Source: Neptunicella plasticusilytica
GTDB lineage: Bacteria; Pseudomonadota; Gammaproteobacteria; Enterobacterales; Alteromonadaceae
Assembly (NCBI RefSeq): GCF_047922965.1
Contig: NZ_CP150481.1
Coordinates: forward strand, 3,658,001 to 3,722,000
Direction of reading: 5' to 3'
Length of the DNA stretch: 64,000 nucleotides
The position numbers and the translations under genes were made by a program. This document shows positions 1 through 8,712 of this stretch, piece after piece; within the stretch, counting starts at the first letter, position 1; the number at the start of each line of letters is the position of its first letter. The notes beneath the pieces were generated by a model. That model ran no database searches. It was not told the DNA's origin and saw nothing but the letters and a program-made list of their open reading frames with translations.

Positions 1-237
1 CGAGTGGATACTGTCTATGCCCATCTTGATTTTGTCAGAAAGTGGCTGGAACTGAATAAGCTTAAACATTATCTAATCTTTGAGAAAGATGCGGGCTACG
101 ACAACTATTCCTACCACCTGGCCACTATTGAATATCCTGAAATTCTGCAAATGTTCAATTTATGGATGCAGGACAATAAGACCTTAATAGACAAGCTGCG
201 TCGCCGTTATTCGGTTGGAACCGAATCCTTGCTGTAA
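1..237 (+). CDS. hypothetical protein, 5'-truncated
   Basis: An open frame runs in from the left edge of the window and stops at the TAA at 235-237, giving at least 78 codons. The frame is open to base 1, so the true start probably lies upstream and the GTG at position 4 should not be trusted as the start. The visible part is rich in aromatic and charged residues, has no signal peptide or membrane segment, and ends in a basic stretch (KLRRRYSVG). I do not recognise the family. It is followed after about 90 bp by a TraB/GumN gene on the same strand. Confidence 0.5.
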   Translation, partial: RVDTVYAHLDFVRKWLELNKLKHYLIFEKDAGYDNYSYHLATIEYPEILQMFNLWMQDNKTLIDKLRRRYSVGTESLL

Positions 238-327
238 TCAACCCCTTACCCGTTTAGCAACTATCACTATCTGGACTAAAACTGATAGACTCTTGTGTTT
301 ATCGACCATTTTTCACAGAGGCACGCA

Positions 328-1188
328 GTGCAAAAGTTGTTCACACTCATTATAGCCAGCGCCATCAGTTTTTCAGCATTGGCCGACTCCCCTGTCTGGC
401 AGATTACTAACGGCAACAACAAGCTCTATATTGGGGGCACCATGCATATGCTGACCCAGCAGGATTTCCCGCTACCGACGGCTTTTGATCAGGCTTACGA
501 ACAGGCCGAAATACTGGTGTTTGAAACCGATATCGGCAAGCTGCAATCCAGCGAATTTCAACAGCTAAGTATGCAATTGCTTACCTATCAGGATGGCACA
601 ACGCTTAGGGATATATTGAAACCTGAAACACTGCAAAAGGTTGAACAACACCTGCAAAGCCGTGGTATGACACTTGATACCGTTATTCATTTTAAACCGG
701 CGTTTCTGGCTCTTATGCTGACTGTTATCGAGTTCAGGATCATGGGGTTAAGCAACGACGGCGTCGATCAATATTTTTATGACCGTTCAGATGATGAACA
801 AAAAGCTCATCTGTATTTTGAAACACCCCGGCAGCAGCTCGAATTTCTGGCTTCTCTAGGAGAAGGCCAGGAAGATCATTATGTGCTGTATTCTTTGGAA
901 GAGATCAATAACGTGCAACAGCAACTGGATAGCATGCGCAACCAGTGGCGCATGGGGCAATTCGATAGTATGGCAAAAGAACTTTTAATCCCTATGCAGC
1001 GGGATTTTCCCTCTGTATATAACAACCTGATTTTGAGCAGAAACAACAACTGGATTCCGGCGATTAAACACATGCTGGACACTCCAGAAACCGAAATGAT
1101 TCTGGTGGGAGCATTACATCTGGCTGGTAAAAATGGGGTATTACAGCAGTTAAAAGATCTCGGTTATCAGCTCACTGAAGTCCATTAG
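328..1188 (+). CDS. TraB/GumN family protein, exported
   Basis: About 286 aa. The family (TraB/GumN, E. coli YbaP-like) has a predicted metal-dependent hydrolase/protease fold but poorly established substrates. Visible hallmarks are the N-terminal GGTMHML segment and the C-terminal GALHLAGKNGVL segment, each with the conserved histidine, and a Glu in VFETDIG. I chose the GTG at 328 rather than the longer in-frame start at 295. It follows a purine-rich cagagg by about 7 bases, and the product then begins with a normal signal peptide (MQKLFTLIIASAISFSALA) ending in a plausible Ala cleavage site. The protein is therefore expected in the periplasm. It lies 17 bp upstream of the D-cysteine desulfhydrase gene and may be cotranscribed with it. 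Confidence 0.85.
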   Translation: MQKLFTLIIASAISFSALADSPVWQITNGNNKLYIGGTMHMLTQQDFPLPTAFDQAYEQAEILVFETDIGKLQSSEFQQLSMQLLTYQDGTTLRDILKPETLQKVEQHLQSRGMTLDTVIHFKPAFLALMLTVIEFRIMGLSNDGVDQYFYDRSDDEQKAHLYFETPRQQLEFLASLGEGQEDHYVLYSLEEINNVQQQLDSMRNQWRMGQFDSMAKELLIPMQRDFPSVYNNLILSRNNNWIPAIKHMLDTPETEMILVGALHLAGKNGVLQQLKDLGYQLTEVH

Positions 1189-1205
1189 AATCGACGAGGA
1201 ATACC

Positions 1206-2195
1206 ATGACCTACACACCTATGAGTAAACAGAAGTTAGCTTTTTTGCCCACCCCGGTGGCTGAACTTGAGCAATTAACGGCCCGTTTAGGTGGCCCCAA
1301 ACTGTACATCAAACGGGATGATCAAACTGGTCTGGCATTAGGCGGCAATAAAACCCGCAAACTCGAGTTTATTTTGGCTGACGCACTGAAAAAAGGAGCG
1401 GATACCATCATTACCGCAGGCGCAGGTCAGTCTAATCATTGCCGCCAAACCGCCGCCGCGGCGGCGAAGCTGCAAATGGAATGCCATCTGGTATTGGGCG
1501 GAGAGGCCCCGCCAGCAATAACCGGTAACTTGTTATTGGATAACCTGTTTGGTGCCCATGTGCATTGGGCGGGCGAAAATCGTAAAGGTGAAGATATCCC
1601 CGAATTAGTCAAACAACTTAAAAGCCAAGGAAAACAACCTTATGTTGTGCCTTACGGGGGTTCAAACGAACTGGGAGCTCTGGCTTACCTGGAGGCGTTT
1701 AAAGAATTGCAACTTCAGCAGCAACAGCAGCAAATCTCATTCACCCATATTGTCTTCGCGTCGAGTTCCGGCGGTACCCATGCCGGACTAGCGCTGGGGG
1801 CCAAAATATTTAACAGCCAGTGCCAGATTATCGGCATCAATAATGATAAAGGTGAAGGCGATGCTGTGCCGTTACAGGACAAGATCCTGACTTTAGCCAA
1901 TCAAACTGCAACGATGATCAACGCCCAAGTGAAGTTGGATAGCGCGGATATTCAGCTGAATAATCACTATATCGGGCAAGGTTACGGCGTTATTAGCCAA
2001 CAGGACAAGGCCGCGATTTCACTATTAGCCACCGCCGAAGGGATCCTGCTAGACCCGGTGTATACTGCCAGAGCAATGAGCGCACTGCTAGATATGATTA
2101 GAACCAATCAATTCAGCAGCAATGACAATATCTTGTTCTGGCATACCGGAGGGGCACCGGCCTTGTTTGCCTATGCGGATAAATTAGGATGTTAA
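1206..2195 (+). CDS. dcyD: D-cysteine desulfhydrase / ACC-deaminase family PLP enzyme
   Basis: 329 aa, fold-type II PLP enzyme of the DcyD/ACC deaminase family. It likely converts D-cysteine to pyruvate, sulfide and ammonia in the cytoplasm. The PLP lysine is K49 in GGNKTRKLEF, the substrate/cofactor segment GQSNH is at about 75-78, and the SSSGGTHAGL phosphate-binding loop follows in the middle. The order and spacing of these motifs match E. coli DcyD closely. The ATG at 1206 has a gagg ribosome site; ATG 1221 is an alternative. An unusual polyglutamine stretch (LQLQQQQQQ) sits just before the phosphate loop and looks like a surface-loop expansion. Related family members act on other amino acids (1-aminocyclopropane-1-carboxylate, L-cysteate), so the exact substrate is inferred. 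Confidence 0.82.
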   Translation: MTYTPMSKQKLAFLPTPVAELEQLTARLGGPKLYIKRDDQTGLALGGNKTRKLEFILADALKKGADTIITAGAGQSNHCRQTAAAAAKLQMECHLVLGGEAPPAITGNLLLDNLFGAHVHWAGENRKGEDIPELVKQLKSQGKQPYVVPYGGSNELGALAYLEAFKELQLQQQQQQISFTHIVFASSSGGTHAGLALGAKIFNSQCQIIGINNDKGEGDAVPLQDKILTLANQTATMINAQVKLDSADIQLNNHYIGQGYGVISQQDKAAISLLATAEGILLDPVYTARAMSALLDMIRTNQFSSNDNILFWHTGGAPALFAYADKLGC

Positions 2196-2230
2196 CAGGG
2201 TATGCCGCTGAACGCGTTTTGAGTAATCAT

Positions 2231-2881
2231 TTATTGGTCCGGCTTGATATTACTTTCGTCTTCGGGTTTAACATCAATTATCAGTAATTCCTGCATCGAC
2301 AATTGATCCAGATACTCTGTCGTCACATTAATGCCGGTGATCAACACGCCGGCAAAATGCTGTGAATAAAAAACCGGTACGCTGATAAAAAAGGAGAATG
2401 TTCCGGTACTGGCATCCCAGTCCTCATGGCTAATATACTTTTTACTCGTCGCCGCTGGCTGAATAAATTTTTGCTCGTCACCTTGCCAATAGTCACTGGG
2501 TCTTGGGTAAGCCGCTACCAATGCTCCGCTGTCATCTGTCAGCATAATTTCAGAAAAGTGATAGACCGGATCCTGAATATATTGTTTGAACAGCTTGGCG
2601 CAAGGATGTTCGATAACCCGATGAACATACTGAACCTGAGTGGGCCATTTTTGATCGATTTGCAAGATGGTCTGCAGTGAATCAGCTTTATGTTGCTCAC
2701 GGTCAAGGCATTGTTGCACATCTGCAGATTGCACCAGTTGCGTAATCACCTTTCGATGAATTTCTATCACTTGCTGTTTTTTGTCAGCGGCGATACTGGC
2801 ATTCTGGGTATTCGCCACGCCGGTATTCACCGCTAACATCAATAACACCGCTGTATACAGTAGTTTACCTGTCAGCAACAT
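2231..2881 (-). CDS. exported Cache/PDC-like sensor-domain protein
   Basis: 216 aa with an N-terminal signal peptide (about 1-24) and no second membrane segment, so likely a free periplasmic protein. The C-terminal half reads like a PDC/Cache ligand-binding domain: DSGALVAAYPRPSDYWQGDE, then a Trp-Asp segment and SVPVFYSQHFAGVLITGIN. This is the pattern seen in the extracellular part of chemoreceptors and sensor kinases. No HAMP, kinase or methyl-accepting domain follows, so it is a stand-alone sensor domain. The start has a strong gggagg-type ribosome site. It is the last gene of a minus-strand operon, 14 bp after the metallophosphoesterase. Function unknown; Cache assignment is by motif only. 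Confidence 0.65.
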   Translation of the reverse strand: MLLTGKLLYTAVLLMLAVNTGVANTQNASIAADKKQQVIEIHRKVITQLVQSADVQQCLDREQHKADSLQTILQIDQKWPTQVQYVHRVIEHPCAKLFKQYIQDPVYHFSEIMLTDDSGALVAAYPRPSDYWQGDEQKFIQPAATSKKYISHEDWDASTGTFSFFISVPVFYSQHFAGVLITGINVTTEYLDQLSMQELLIIDVKPEDESNIKPDQ

Positions 2882-2895
2882 TGCTCCCTCCCCGA

Positions 2896-4488
2896 TTAGA
2901 ACTTCATCTGAACCTTACCGCATTCATTCAAGGCATCTTTGAAGTCACCCCAGTTCACCACATCTTCAACAAAATAATCAAACGTACGAGGGGGTTGACC
3001 AGGATCATCGCAGCGGTTTACCAAATCCAGAATATACAGAGCTCTGAGCACTCCCTGACGCCGATAACCGCGATCTTTTCTAATCACTATCTGATCTCGC
3101 CAAGTGCCGAAATTAATGTAGGTACTGGAACGTAATCCTTCAATATTAGGCTGTTCCTGTAGCGGCATATGCGTATGCCCTTCGCCATGGATCTGGAACT
3201 GATAATGGCGATATTCTGGCATAAAGGCGGGAAATCGTCCCATTTCGTTGAGTGTAATGCTTCGACGAAAGAACTGATTCAGAAATTCGATTATCCTCAA
3301 TAAACTGGCTAGACCTTTAATTTCCAACCCATGTCCCATTGATCTCAACCATTCAAGCAAGCGTTTACCGGTGCGTAATAATGTGCCACGAAACGAAGAG
3401 GTAGACTGATAGGTAAAATCCCAACTCAACCACTCGATAATACAATGATATAGGGTTTCTTCAATTATCTTGATGGCCGTTTCGCCTCGCCCGTCACTGC
3501 GCATATCACTAGTTTCTTTCAATATTCGGGTCAAGGCAGCATAGGTAGGGCGGTATAAGTCCAGTTCATCCAAAATACTGTTTAGGCGAGTATCCTGGCA
3601 GCCATTTTCATCCAGTTGCCTTTTCACCTTATAAATAAAAGTCGATAACACTCCGGCAGCTACCGAATCACCAAAGCAGGGTAATAAAAAAGGCGAATAA
3701 CCCAGCTGCTGCCATTTTTCTGTTTGCCATCCTTCACTGGCCGACCAACCTGGCAGGCCATCCTCGGCTTTGATACTGCGGCTGTTGTCCTTGTCTCGCC
3801 ACTGCCCATGGGTAGTAAAAAAACGAAAACCCGTATCACCATAATAAAACGGCATATAAGGTGCGCTGGATAAACTTTCAAACATTGCTTCATCACCGTA
3901 CATCCGACCTATCAATTGTCTTTCGGCCAGTGAAATATCGTCCAGCCTAATCCCTAACGCCTGTTCATAAAAATAGCTGAGTGCCTGCTGATCACAAAAC
4001 AATTCCTTATCATGATTACCCAAGGTAATCACGACCTTAACCTGTTTGACCGCCGCTTCTTCTCTCAGTCTTGCAGGCAACGCTTTCAACATATCGAAAA
4101 AGGATTTGTGCTTATGCTCGACGATATCCTGAATAATCTGGTTAATCACTGCAGAAAATTCAGCACTGCGTTGCCGCTCCCAGGGATAAATACCGTTTTC
4201 GACCCAGCGACTGCTGCGGATCATATCGACAATATCACCATCAAGTACAAACAGTACTTCATCAACATAATAGTTTTTACAGCGTTGCAGAATTGAATTA
4301 TAAAAAAGTTGCCAGGCATGATCACCGAGATTCTGAAAGCCCACAGTACCATCAGTCAGATGAATATCACTCACCGACACACATAAACGATTACCGCGAT
4401 TCTCGTCAGGTTGAACAATCCCCTCCAGAAACTGATCAGAACGGTTACTGCTTACTACCGACTGTTTAATTTTTTGCCATGCACTCAT
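2896..4488 (-). CDS. calcineurin-like metallophosphoesterase
   Basis: 530 aa cytoplasmic protein. All the metal-ligand blocks of the calcineurin-like phosphoesterase superfamily are present: D41-x-H43 (SDIHL), G84-D85 (LDGDIVD), N158-H159-D160 (GNHDKE) and a late GEGHTHMPL block. The last block is followed by an INFGTWRD segment common in this superfamily. The protein is much longer than simple phosphodiesterases because of a large helical insertion between the GNHD and GHTH blocks (roughly residues 230-420). It starts 9 bp after the GMC oxidoreductase gene and is 14 bp upstream of the Cache-like gene, so it is clearly in an operon with them. The substrate is unknown; the neighbour suggests a lipid or sterol-related role, which is inference. 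Confidence 0.8.
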   Translation of the reverse strand: MSAWQKIKQSVVSSNRSDQFLEGIVQPDENRGNRLCVSVSDIHLTDGTVGFQNLGDHAWQLFYNSILQRCKNYYVDEVLFVLDGDIVDMIRSSRWVENGIYPWERQRSAEFSAVINQIIQDIVEHKHKSFFDMLKALPARLREEAAVKQVKVVITLGNHDKELFCDQQALSYFYEQALGIRLDDISLAERQLIGRMYGDEAMFESLSSAPYMPFYYGDTGFRFFTTHGQWRDKDNSRSIKAEDGLPGWSASEGWQTEKWQQLGYSPFLLPCFGDSVAAGVLSTFIYKVKRQLDENGCQDTRLNSILDELDLYRPTYAALTRILKETSDMRSDGRGETAIKIIEETLYHCIIEWLSWDFTYQSTSSFRGTLLRTGKRLLEWLRSMGHGLEIKGLASLLRIIEFLNQFFRRSITLNEMGRFPAFMPEYRHYQFQIHGEGHTHMPLQEQPNIEGLRSSTYINFGTWRDQIVIRKDRGYRRQGVLRALYILDLVNRCDDPGQPPRTFDYFVEDVVNWGDFKDALNECGKVQMKF

Positions 4489-4497
4489 AACACTTCC

Positions 4498-6228
4498 CTA
4501 TAGTTCGCCTTCGGCATCAGGCGTAATCCCGGTGATCCCTTCAGCCACTCTCTCGGATAACGCGGTAATAGTAGCAACCGGATTGGCTCCAACGGCAGTG
4601 GGGACCAGTGAACCGTCTGCCACATACAGCCCGGTATAACCAAATACCTGGCCAAATTTGTCCTTTTCGGCACTGGTTACCCCCTGGGATGGCTCATCGG
4701 CCAATCGGCATCCGCCTAATGCGTGCACCGTAACATTGCTACGCATGGGCCAAAGCCAATTGGGAAGAGGTATAAAATGCTTACCCCCCGCCCAGCGAGT
4801 AAAGCGTTTGCCCATATCCAAAATGGCCTGGTACAGACTCATATTTTGTTTATACGGCCAGTTAATATTAATCACGCCTGAGCTATCCAGTGCTATTTTT
4901 CCTTCACTGTTATCCAGCCCCATGCACAACAATACCGCGCTGTTAAATGACATATCACCTTTGAGTAATTGGCTAAATGCATAACCCACCTTGCCAGTAG
5001 TCGCCCCGCCGATAAAACGTTGAATAAAAACCCGGATAGTGCGCCATAGCGCCCGCAAATGGGAAAAGCCGGGCTTCAGGCCTTCGGTGTACCAGGCGGC
5101 AAAATTAGGATAGCTGGCATCCTCGAGGATAAAGGCTTTACTTCTGTCAAAATCACTAAACAAATTGTAATCGATTTTTTGGGTAATCACCGGACCGTAG
5201 TTAGGATCGGCTGGCTTGTCAGCATTAATTACAAACGCCAAAAAGTCTCCGTTACCAGAAAAGTGCTGGCCAAGCTGTTGATTTATAAGCGGCAAAGTTT
5301 GATAAATATCGCGGCAACGCAGCAACAGTTCATTAGTACCCAAGGTGCCTGCCGATACGATCACCCGCCGGGTAACAGCACTGCATTGCACTTTGTTATT
5401 AGTCAAATCCAGCCAGTAAACCCGATAGCCCCATTCACCTGTGGCGGTATTATCGTCCTGTCCTTGCTCGTTTAACGGCACAATTTTTTCGGCCACCATG
5501 CTGGTTTTAATCTCGGCCTGATATTGATGCTCAGCCACAAACAGATAATTGAGATCGGTGGTATTTTTCGAGTGGGTATTGCAGCCCACGTCACATTCAG
5601 CACAATACACACAAGAGGTTTGTACTGCACCGTAGCGATTTTTCTGCTGTACGCCAATATCCAGCGGTTGCTCAAAATCGTTGCCAAAAAACACGTTGAT
5701 GTCGACGAGTTGCGACTCGCGTCCTTCATGCTTGGCAAAATTCTCAAAAAGTCCGGTGCGGATAATTTGACGTCTGGGATCACTATTTTGCGGCACTGGC
5801 CTGGCTCCCAGCACAGACTTCGCCACTTGGTAATAAGGTTGTAAATCCGCTTTCTTACAAGTTTGCGGCCATCGGTGATCAAACACCTCGTCCGGCGGTT
5901 GCAAGAATACATTGGCGTAGATCAGCGATCCCCCACCCAAACCGGCACATACCACCGCGTCCATATGATCGAAATGCTGAATATCAAACATGCCGTCCAT
6001 ATCTTTAGTGTCAATATTGGCGGGACGCTGACGGGGCTCCTCGGCAAGGTTCCAGAAATTATTTGCCATATCGTGGGGTTTACGCGGGAATGATCCCATT
6101 GGATAGCGTTTGCCGCGCTCTAACAGCATGACCTGCGCTGGCCACTTTTTGGCTAACCTGCAAGCGTTGACTGCTCCGCCAAAGCCACTGCCGATGACAA
6201 TGGCCTGGTAATCGTATTGCACCGCCAT
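4498..6228 (-). CDS. GMC-family FAD oxidoreductase, cholesterol-oxidase-like
   Basis: 576 aa. The N-terminus has the FAD dinucleotide motif GSGFGG (about 13-18) followed by an acidic-end strand (LLERGKRYP). GLGGGSLIYAN supplies the second flavin-binding block. The C-terminus carries HALGGCRLADEPSQGV and the final FAD segment LYVADGSLVPTAVGANP. A cysteine cluster (CVYCAECDVGC, near residue 208) is typical of the cholesterol-oxidase-like branch of the GMC family. Members oxidise alcohols of sterols or other lipids; the substrate here is not determinable. No Tat or Sec signal is visible. It lies 130 bp downstream of a gene for a domain that I remember as fused to such oxidoreductases, and 9 bp upstream of the phosphoesterase gene. 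Confidence 0.88.
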   Translation of the reverse strand: MAVQYDYQAIVIGSGFGGAVNACRLAKKWPAQVMLLERGKRYPMGSFPRKPHDMANNFWNLAEEPRQRPANIDTKDMDGMFDIQHFDHMDAVVCAGLGGGSLIYANVFLQPPDEVFDHRWPQTCKKADLQPYYQVAKSVLGARPVPQNSDPRRQIIRTGLFENFAKHEGRESQLVDINVFFGNDFEQPLDIGVQQKNRYGAVQTSCVYCAECDVGCNTHSKNTTDLNYLFVAEHQYQAEIKTSMVAEKIVPLNEQGQDDNTATGEWGYRVYWLDLTNNKVQCSAVTRRVIVSAGTLGTNELLLRCRDIYQTLPLINQQLGQHFSGNGDFLAFVINADKPADPNYGPVITQKIDYNLFSDFDRSKAFILEDASYPNFAAWYTEGLKPGFSHLRALWRTIRVFIQRFIGGATTGKVGYAFSQLLKGDMSFNSAVLLCMGLDNSEGKIALDSSGVININWPYKQNMSLYQAILDMGKRFTRWAGGKHFIPLPNWLWPMRSNVTVHALGGCRLADEPSQGVTSAEKDKFGQVFGYTGLYVADGSLVPTAVGANPVATITALSERVAEGITGITPDAEGEL

Positions 6229-6358
6229 GTTCCCTCCCGTTTTCCCCTATTTGATATTCGTTCCCTGCATTTTCCGACATTTAATAAAAACATGGTGGCG
6301 AGGATAAATATCTTTGTTTGTGACAAATTTTAGACAATATCCGCATAATATGCCGGAA

Positions 6359-6964
6359 TTAAAAATGCTTGGCGTAGGTGTCCCACAATTCGCCCATAAA
6401 GAAATGGCCGAATTTTCCCACTGTCTTTAACTTATCCGCTGCAGACTCGGCGTTAAGCACGTTAATGGTCGATACCAGCCTGATTAAATCAGTCACGCCC
6501 AGACGCAAAATACCGGCTCCTACCACTTGAGCTGACTTATCAGTGCCAGAATGTAATGAGGTATACAAGGTTGTGGTATCTGACCAGAGATCGAAGCCGG
6601 TATCATCACGTACTTCTTTTTTGCCGGCTAAATAATATTGCTGACCCTGATGCACAAAACCCAGCTCATACACCATTAATTTGACTGTGGGATCATCACT
6701 GGGATAAAACAGGTTGAATAAACCGCTATGCGCTTGGATGCCTTTACCCATTGGCGGAAAGTCAATACTGCCGGACAACCGGCCAGGATGTGCCCGATCC
6801 GAGATAAATTGATCAATATCATCAATATCCACCTGAGCGTGCATGGCCAATTCGGTGCCGGCCCATTGCCCCTGCTCACAGCCAATCTTGTAGTCTATGG
6901 TCTCTAGCGAAAATCCGCCACTCATGGTTTCTCTGAACTGGATACCCGGGTTAAGTGCTGTCAT
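6359..6964 (-). CDS. GMC-oxidoreductase companion domain protein
   Basis: 201 aa, soluble, no signal peptide. The sequence has blocks that I recognise from large cholesterol-oxidase-like polyproteins, where a region like this sits beside the GMC domain: ETMSGGF near the start, GSIDFPPMGKGI, FNLFYPSDDP, a YYLAGKKEVRDD segment, DLWSDTTTLY and a final FFMGELWDTY. Here it is a separate gene just upstream of the GMC oxidoreductase, on the same strand, which fits a split version of the fused arrangement. The biochemical role is not established; a substrate-handling or lipid-binding role is inference. The ATG start is followed by a typical soluble N-terminus; the upstream 300 bp holds no other gene. 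Confidence 0.65.
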   Translation of the reverse strand: MTALNPGIQFRETMSGGFSLETIDYKIGCEQGQWAGTELAMHAQVDIDDIDQFISDRAHPGRLSGSIDFPPMGKGIQAHSGLFNLFYPSDDPTVKLMVYELGFVHQGQQYYLAGKKEVRDDTGFDLWSDTTTLYTSLHSGTDKSAQVVGAGILRLGVTDLIRLVSTINVLNAESAADKLKTVGKFGHFFMGELWDTYAKHF

Positions 6965-7267
6965 ATGTGTGTTCTAGGGTTCAAAAGATCCCCCCTCCTT
7001 GGACTTGTAAGTAAGTTAATCTGCCTTATGGAAAGAAGAGATGCCAGCCAGCAGTATTGAATGAAAAATAAGCAGCCTCTAGCATAGTCAATAACCCATT
7101 TTATTGCTTATAAATCCACCAACCTACTTGGTGCACTATTAACTAACCTCAATCCATACATCGAGATCAGGTTAATACTGCTATTGGCAGGATTAGATTG
7201 TTCGTATCTCGCTGTTTATATAAACTACGTACTTTATTTAGCCGCAGTTCATGTCAGGCCTTGCTGA
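6965..7267. other. intergenic region between divergent genes
   Basis: About 300 bp separating the minus-strand GMC-associated operon from the plus-strand MFS gene. It is AT-rich and must contain both promoters. A short inverted repeat (ACCAA-N5-TTGGT, near 7127-7141) is visible, but I see no convincing -35/-10 pair, no terminator and no small gene. Confidence 0.4.
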
Positions 7268-8479
7268 ATGTTTCTAACCTGGTTACGCCAATTCCCGCCT
7301 CTTGTCTGGATCCTGATCATTGGGGTGTTTTTCTCGCGTGGCACCTTTTTTATGGTGTGGCCTTTTATGGCGATTATTTTATACCAGCAATTTGGGCTAA
7401 ATGAATGGCAAGTTGGCTTGATACTCACTATCGCTGCAACGGTGGCAATATTTATCGGTTTTTACAGTGGCACGCTAACGGACAAATTCGGGCGGCGAAA
7501 TATGCTATTGGCGGCCGGTTTACTGTCGATAGGTGGATTCTCGCTGCTGGCCGAAGCTGAGGCACTGGTTCTTTATGCAATAAGCATGATCTTGTGTTCG
7601 GTCAGCAAGGAAATATGGGATCCGGCGGCCAAAGCACTGATGAGTGACCTACTACCACAAATGGAGGTACGCGAATTTGCCCTGCAGTTTCGCTATTTTG
7701 CTATCAACGTCGGGGCGGCCGTGGGTCCTTTAGCTGGTGTCTGGCTAGGCATTACTGCCCAACAAACGACTTTTTATGCGACTGCATTGGTATTTTTGAT
7801 ACTCACTTTAGCTGTATTATGGGGATTTCATCTAAAGCCCGGGCTGGACAAACAATTCACTAAAAATCCTTTCAGCCTAAGTAAGACGATGGGATTACTG
7901 GCACGCGATCAGACGTTTCTGCTATTAGTGCTGGGCAACATTCTGGTGCTGTACATATATGCCCATATGGATACCTCATTGATCCAGTATCTCAATCATG
8001 CTGGCATGCCTGAAGTGGTTGAACTCATTAGTGCCATTATTCTAACCAATGCACTGACTATTATTCTGTTTCAATTTATTCTGCTTAAACTGCTGGGTAA
8101 ATACAGCCTTAACCAGCGAGTCTGTTTCGGAATGCTACTGCTGGCACTAGGACAGCTGATGTTAGCAATAAACCCAATCAATCTTTATTGGGGCTGGATA
8201 GCCGCTATTTTTGTGATGAGTCTGGGTGAAGCCATTTTGTTTCCAACTATGAATATTCAGGTCGACAGGCTGGCACCCAGTCATATGAAAGGTGCTTATT
8301 TTGGCGCGGCGTCACTATTTTCGCTGGGATTTGCCTTCGCTCCATACGCAGGTGGACTGATCCTGAAACAATGGGATGGTCCTACCCTGTTCTATTCCAA
8401 TGTACTGCTCTGTGGAGTGGTATTATTGCTTTACTATCTGGGTAAATTTGCTCGCCGTCCCGATTTTAATCAACAATAG
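7268..8479 (+). CDS. MFS transporter
   Basis: 403 aa with about 12 hydrophobic segments. The major-facilitator signature lies after the second segment, GTLTDKFGRRN (the A-motif between TM2 and TM3). It resembles the drug/multidrug branch of small MFS exporters (MdtH/YdeE-like) in length and in the FFSRGTFFMVWPF first helix. The substrate is unknown. The ATG at 7268 has only a weak ribosome site (agg about 9 bases upstream), so initiation may be inefficient or the start slightly different. It stands alone: divergent from the GMC operon and followed, after its stop, by a sigma-54-type promoter for the next operon. Confidence 0.8.
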   Translation: MFLTWLRQFPPLVWILIIGVFFSRGTFFMVWPFMAIILYQQFGLNEWQVGLILTIAATVAIFIGFYSGTLTDKFGRRNMLLAAGLLSIGGFSLLAEAEALVLYAISMILCSVSKEIWDPAAKALMSDLLPQMEVREFALQFRYFAINVGAAVGPLAGVWLGITAQQTTFYATALVFLILTLAVLWGFHLKPGLDKQFTKNPFSLSKTMGLLARDQTFLLLVLGNILVLYIYAHMDTSLIQYLNHAGMPEVVELISAIILTNALTIILFQFILLKLLGKYSLNQRVCFGMLLLALGQLMLAINPINLYWGWIAAIFVMSLGEAILFPTMNIQVDRLAPSHMKGAYFGAASLFSLGFAFAPYAGGLILKQWDGPTLFYSNVLLCGVVLLLYYLGKFARRPDFNQQ

Positions 8480-8550
8480 TCCAGTGGCTGCTTATCTTCT
8501 CTACAGAAGAAATGATGTAGCATTGTAAAGTTCTCTATCCCTTTGATTTT

Positions 8551-8566
8551 TGGCCTATTTATTGCT
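8551..8566 (+). promoter_or_regulatory. candidate sigma-54 promoter for 8713-11033 operon
   Basis: TGGCCTATTTATTGCT fits the -24/-12 pattern TGGCAC-N5-TTGCW with the invariant GG and GC exactly 10 bases apart, an intact TGGC and a complete TTGCT, and a pyrimidine before the T. The predicted start would be near 8578, leaving a leader of about 135 bases before the GTG at 8713. The similar sites at 12628, 13892 and 14703 make this more than a chance match. Confidence 0.6.
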
Positions 8567-8712
8567 TTGCATTAGCGATATGAGTTTAACCGGACGAAAA
8601 CGCCGTTTGTTTTTCGTACGCCAACACTGATGTTTGCAAGGCATTTTCAGGAGTCGATTCATATATTCTGCATCATCAAACCGGTAACCGAAAATGAAAC
8701 GGAGTCAATATT

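Noticed and set aside
1713..1736. CAG/CAA-rich stretch inside the D-cysteine desulfhydrase gene
   Set aside because: It keeps the frame, encodes a short Gln run in a probable loop and uses mixed CAG/CAA codons; not treated as an expanded repeat element.
5059..5475. 138-codon open frame on the plus strand
   Set aside because: Antisense to the GMC oxidoreductase gene; no ribosome site and no family match.
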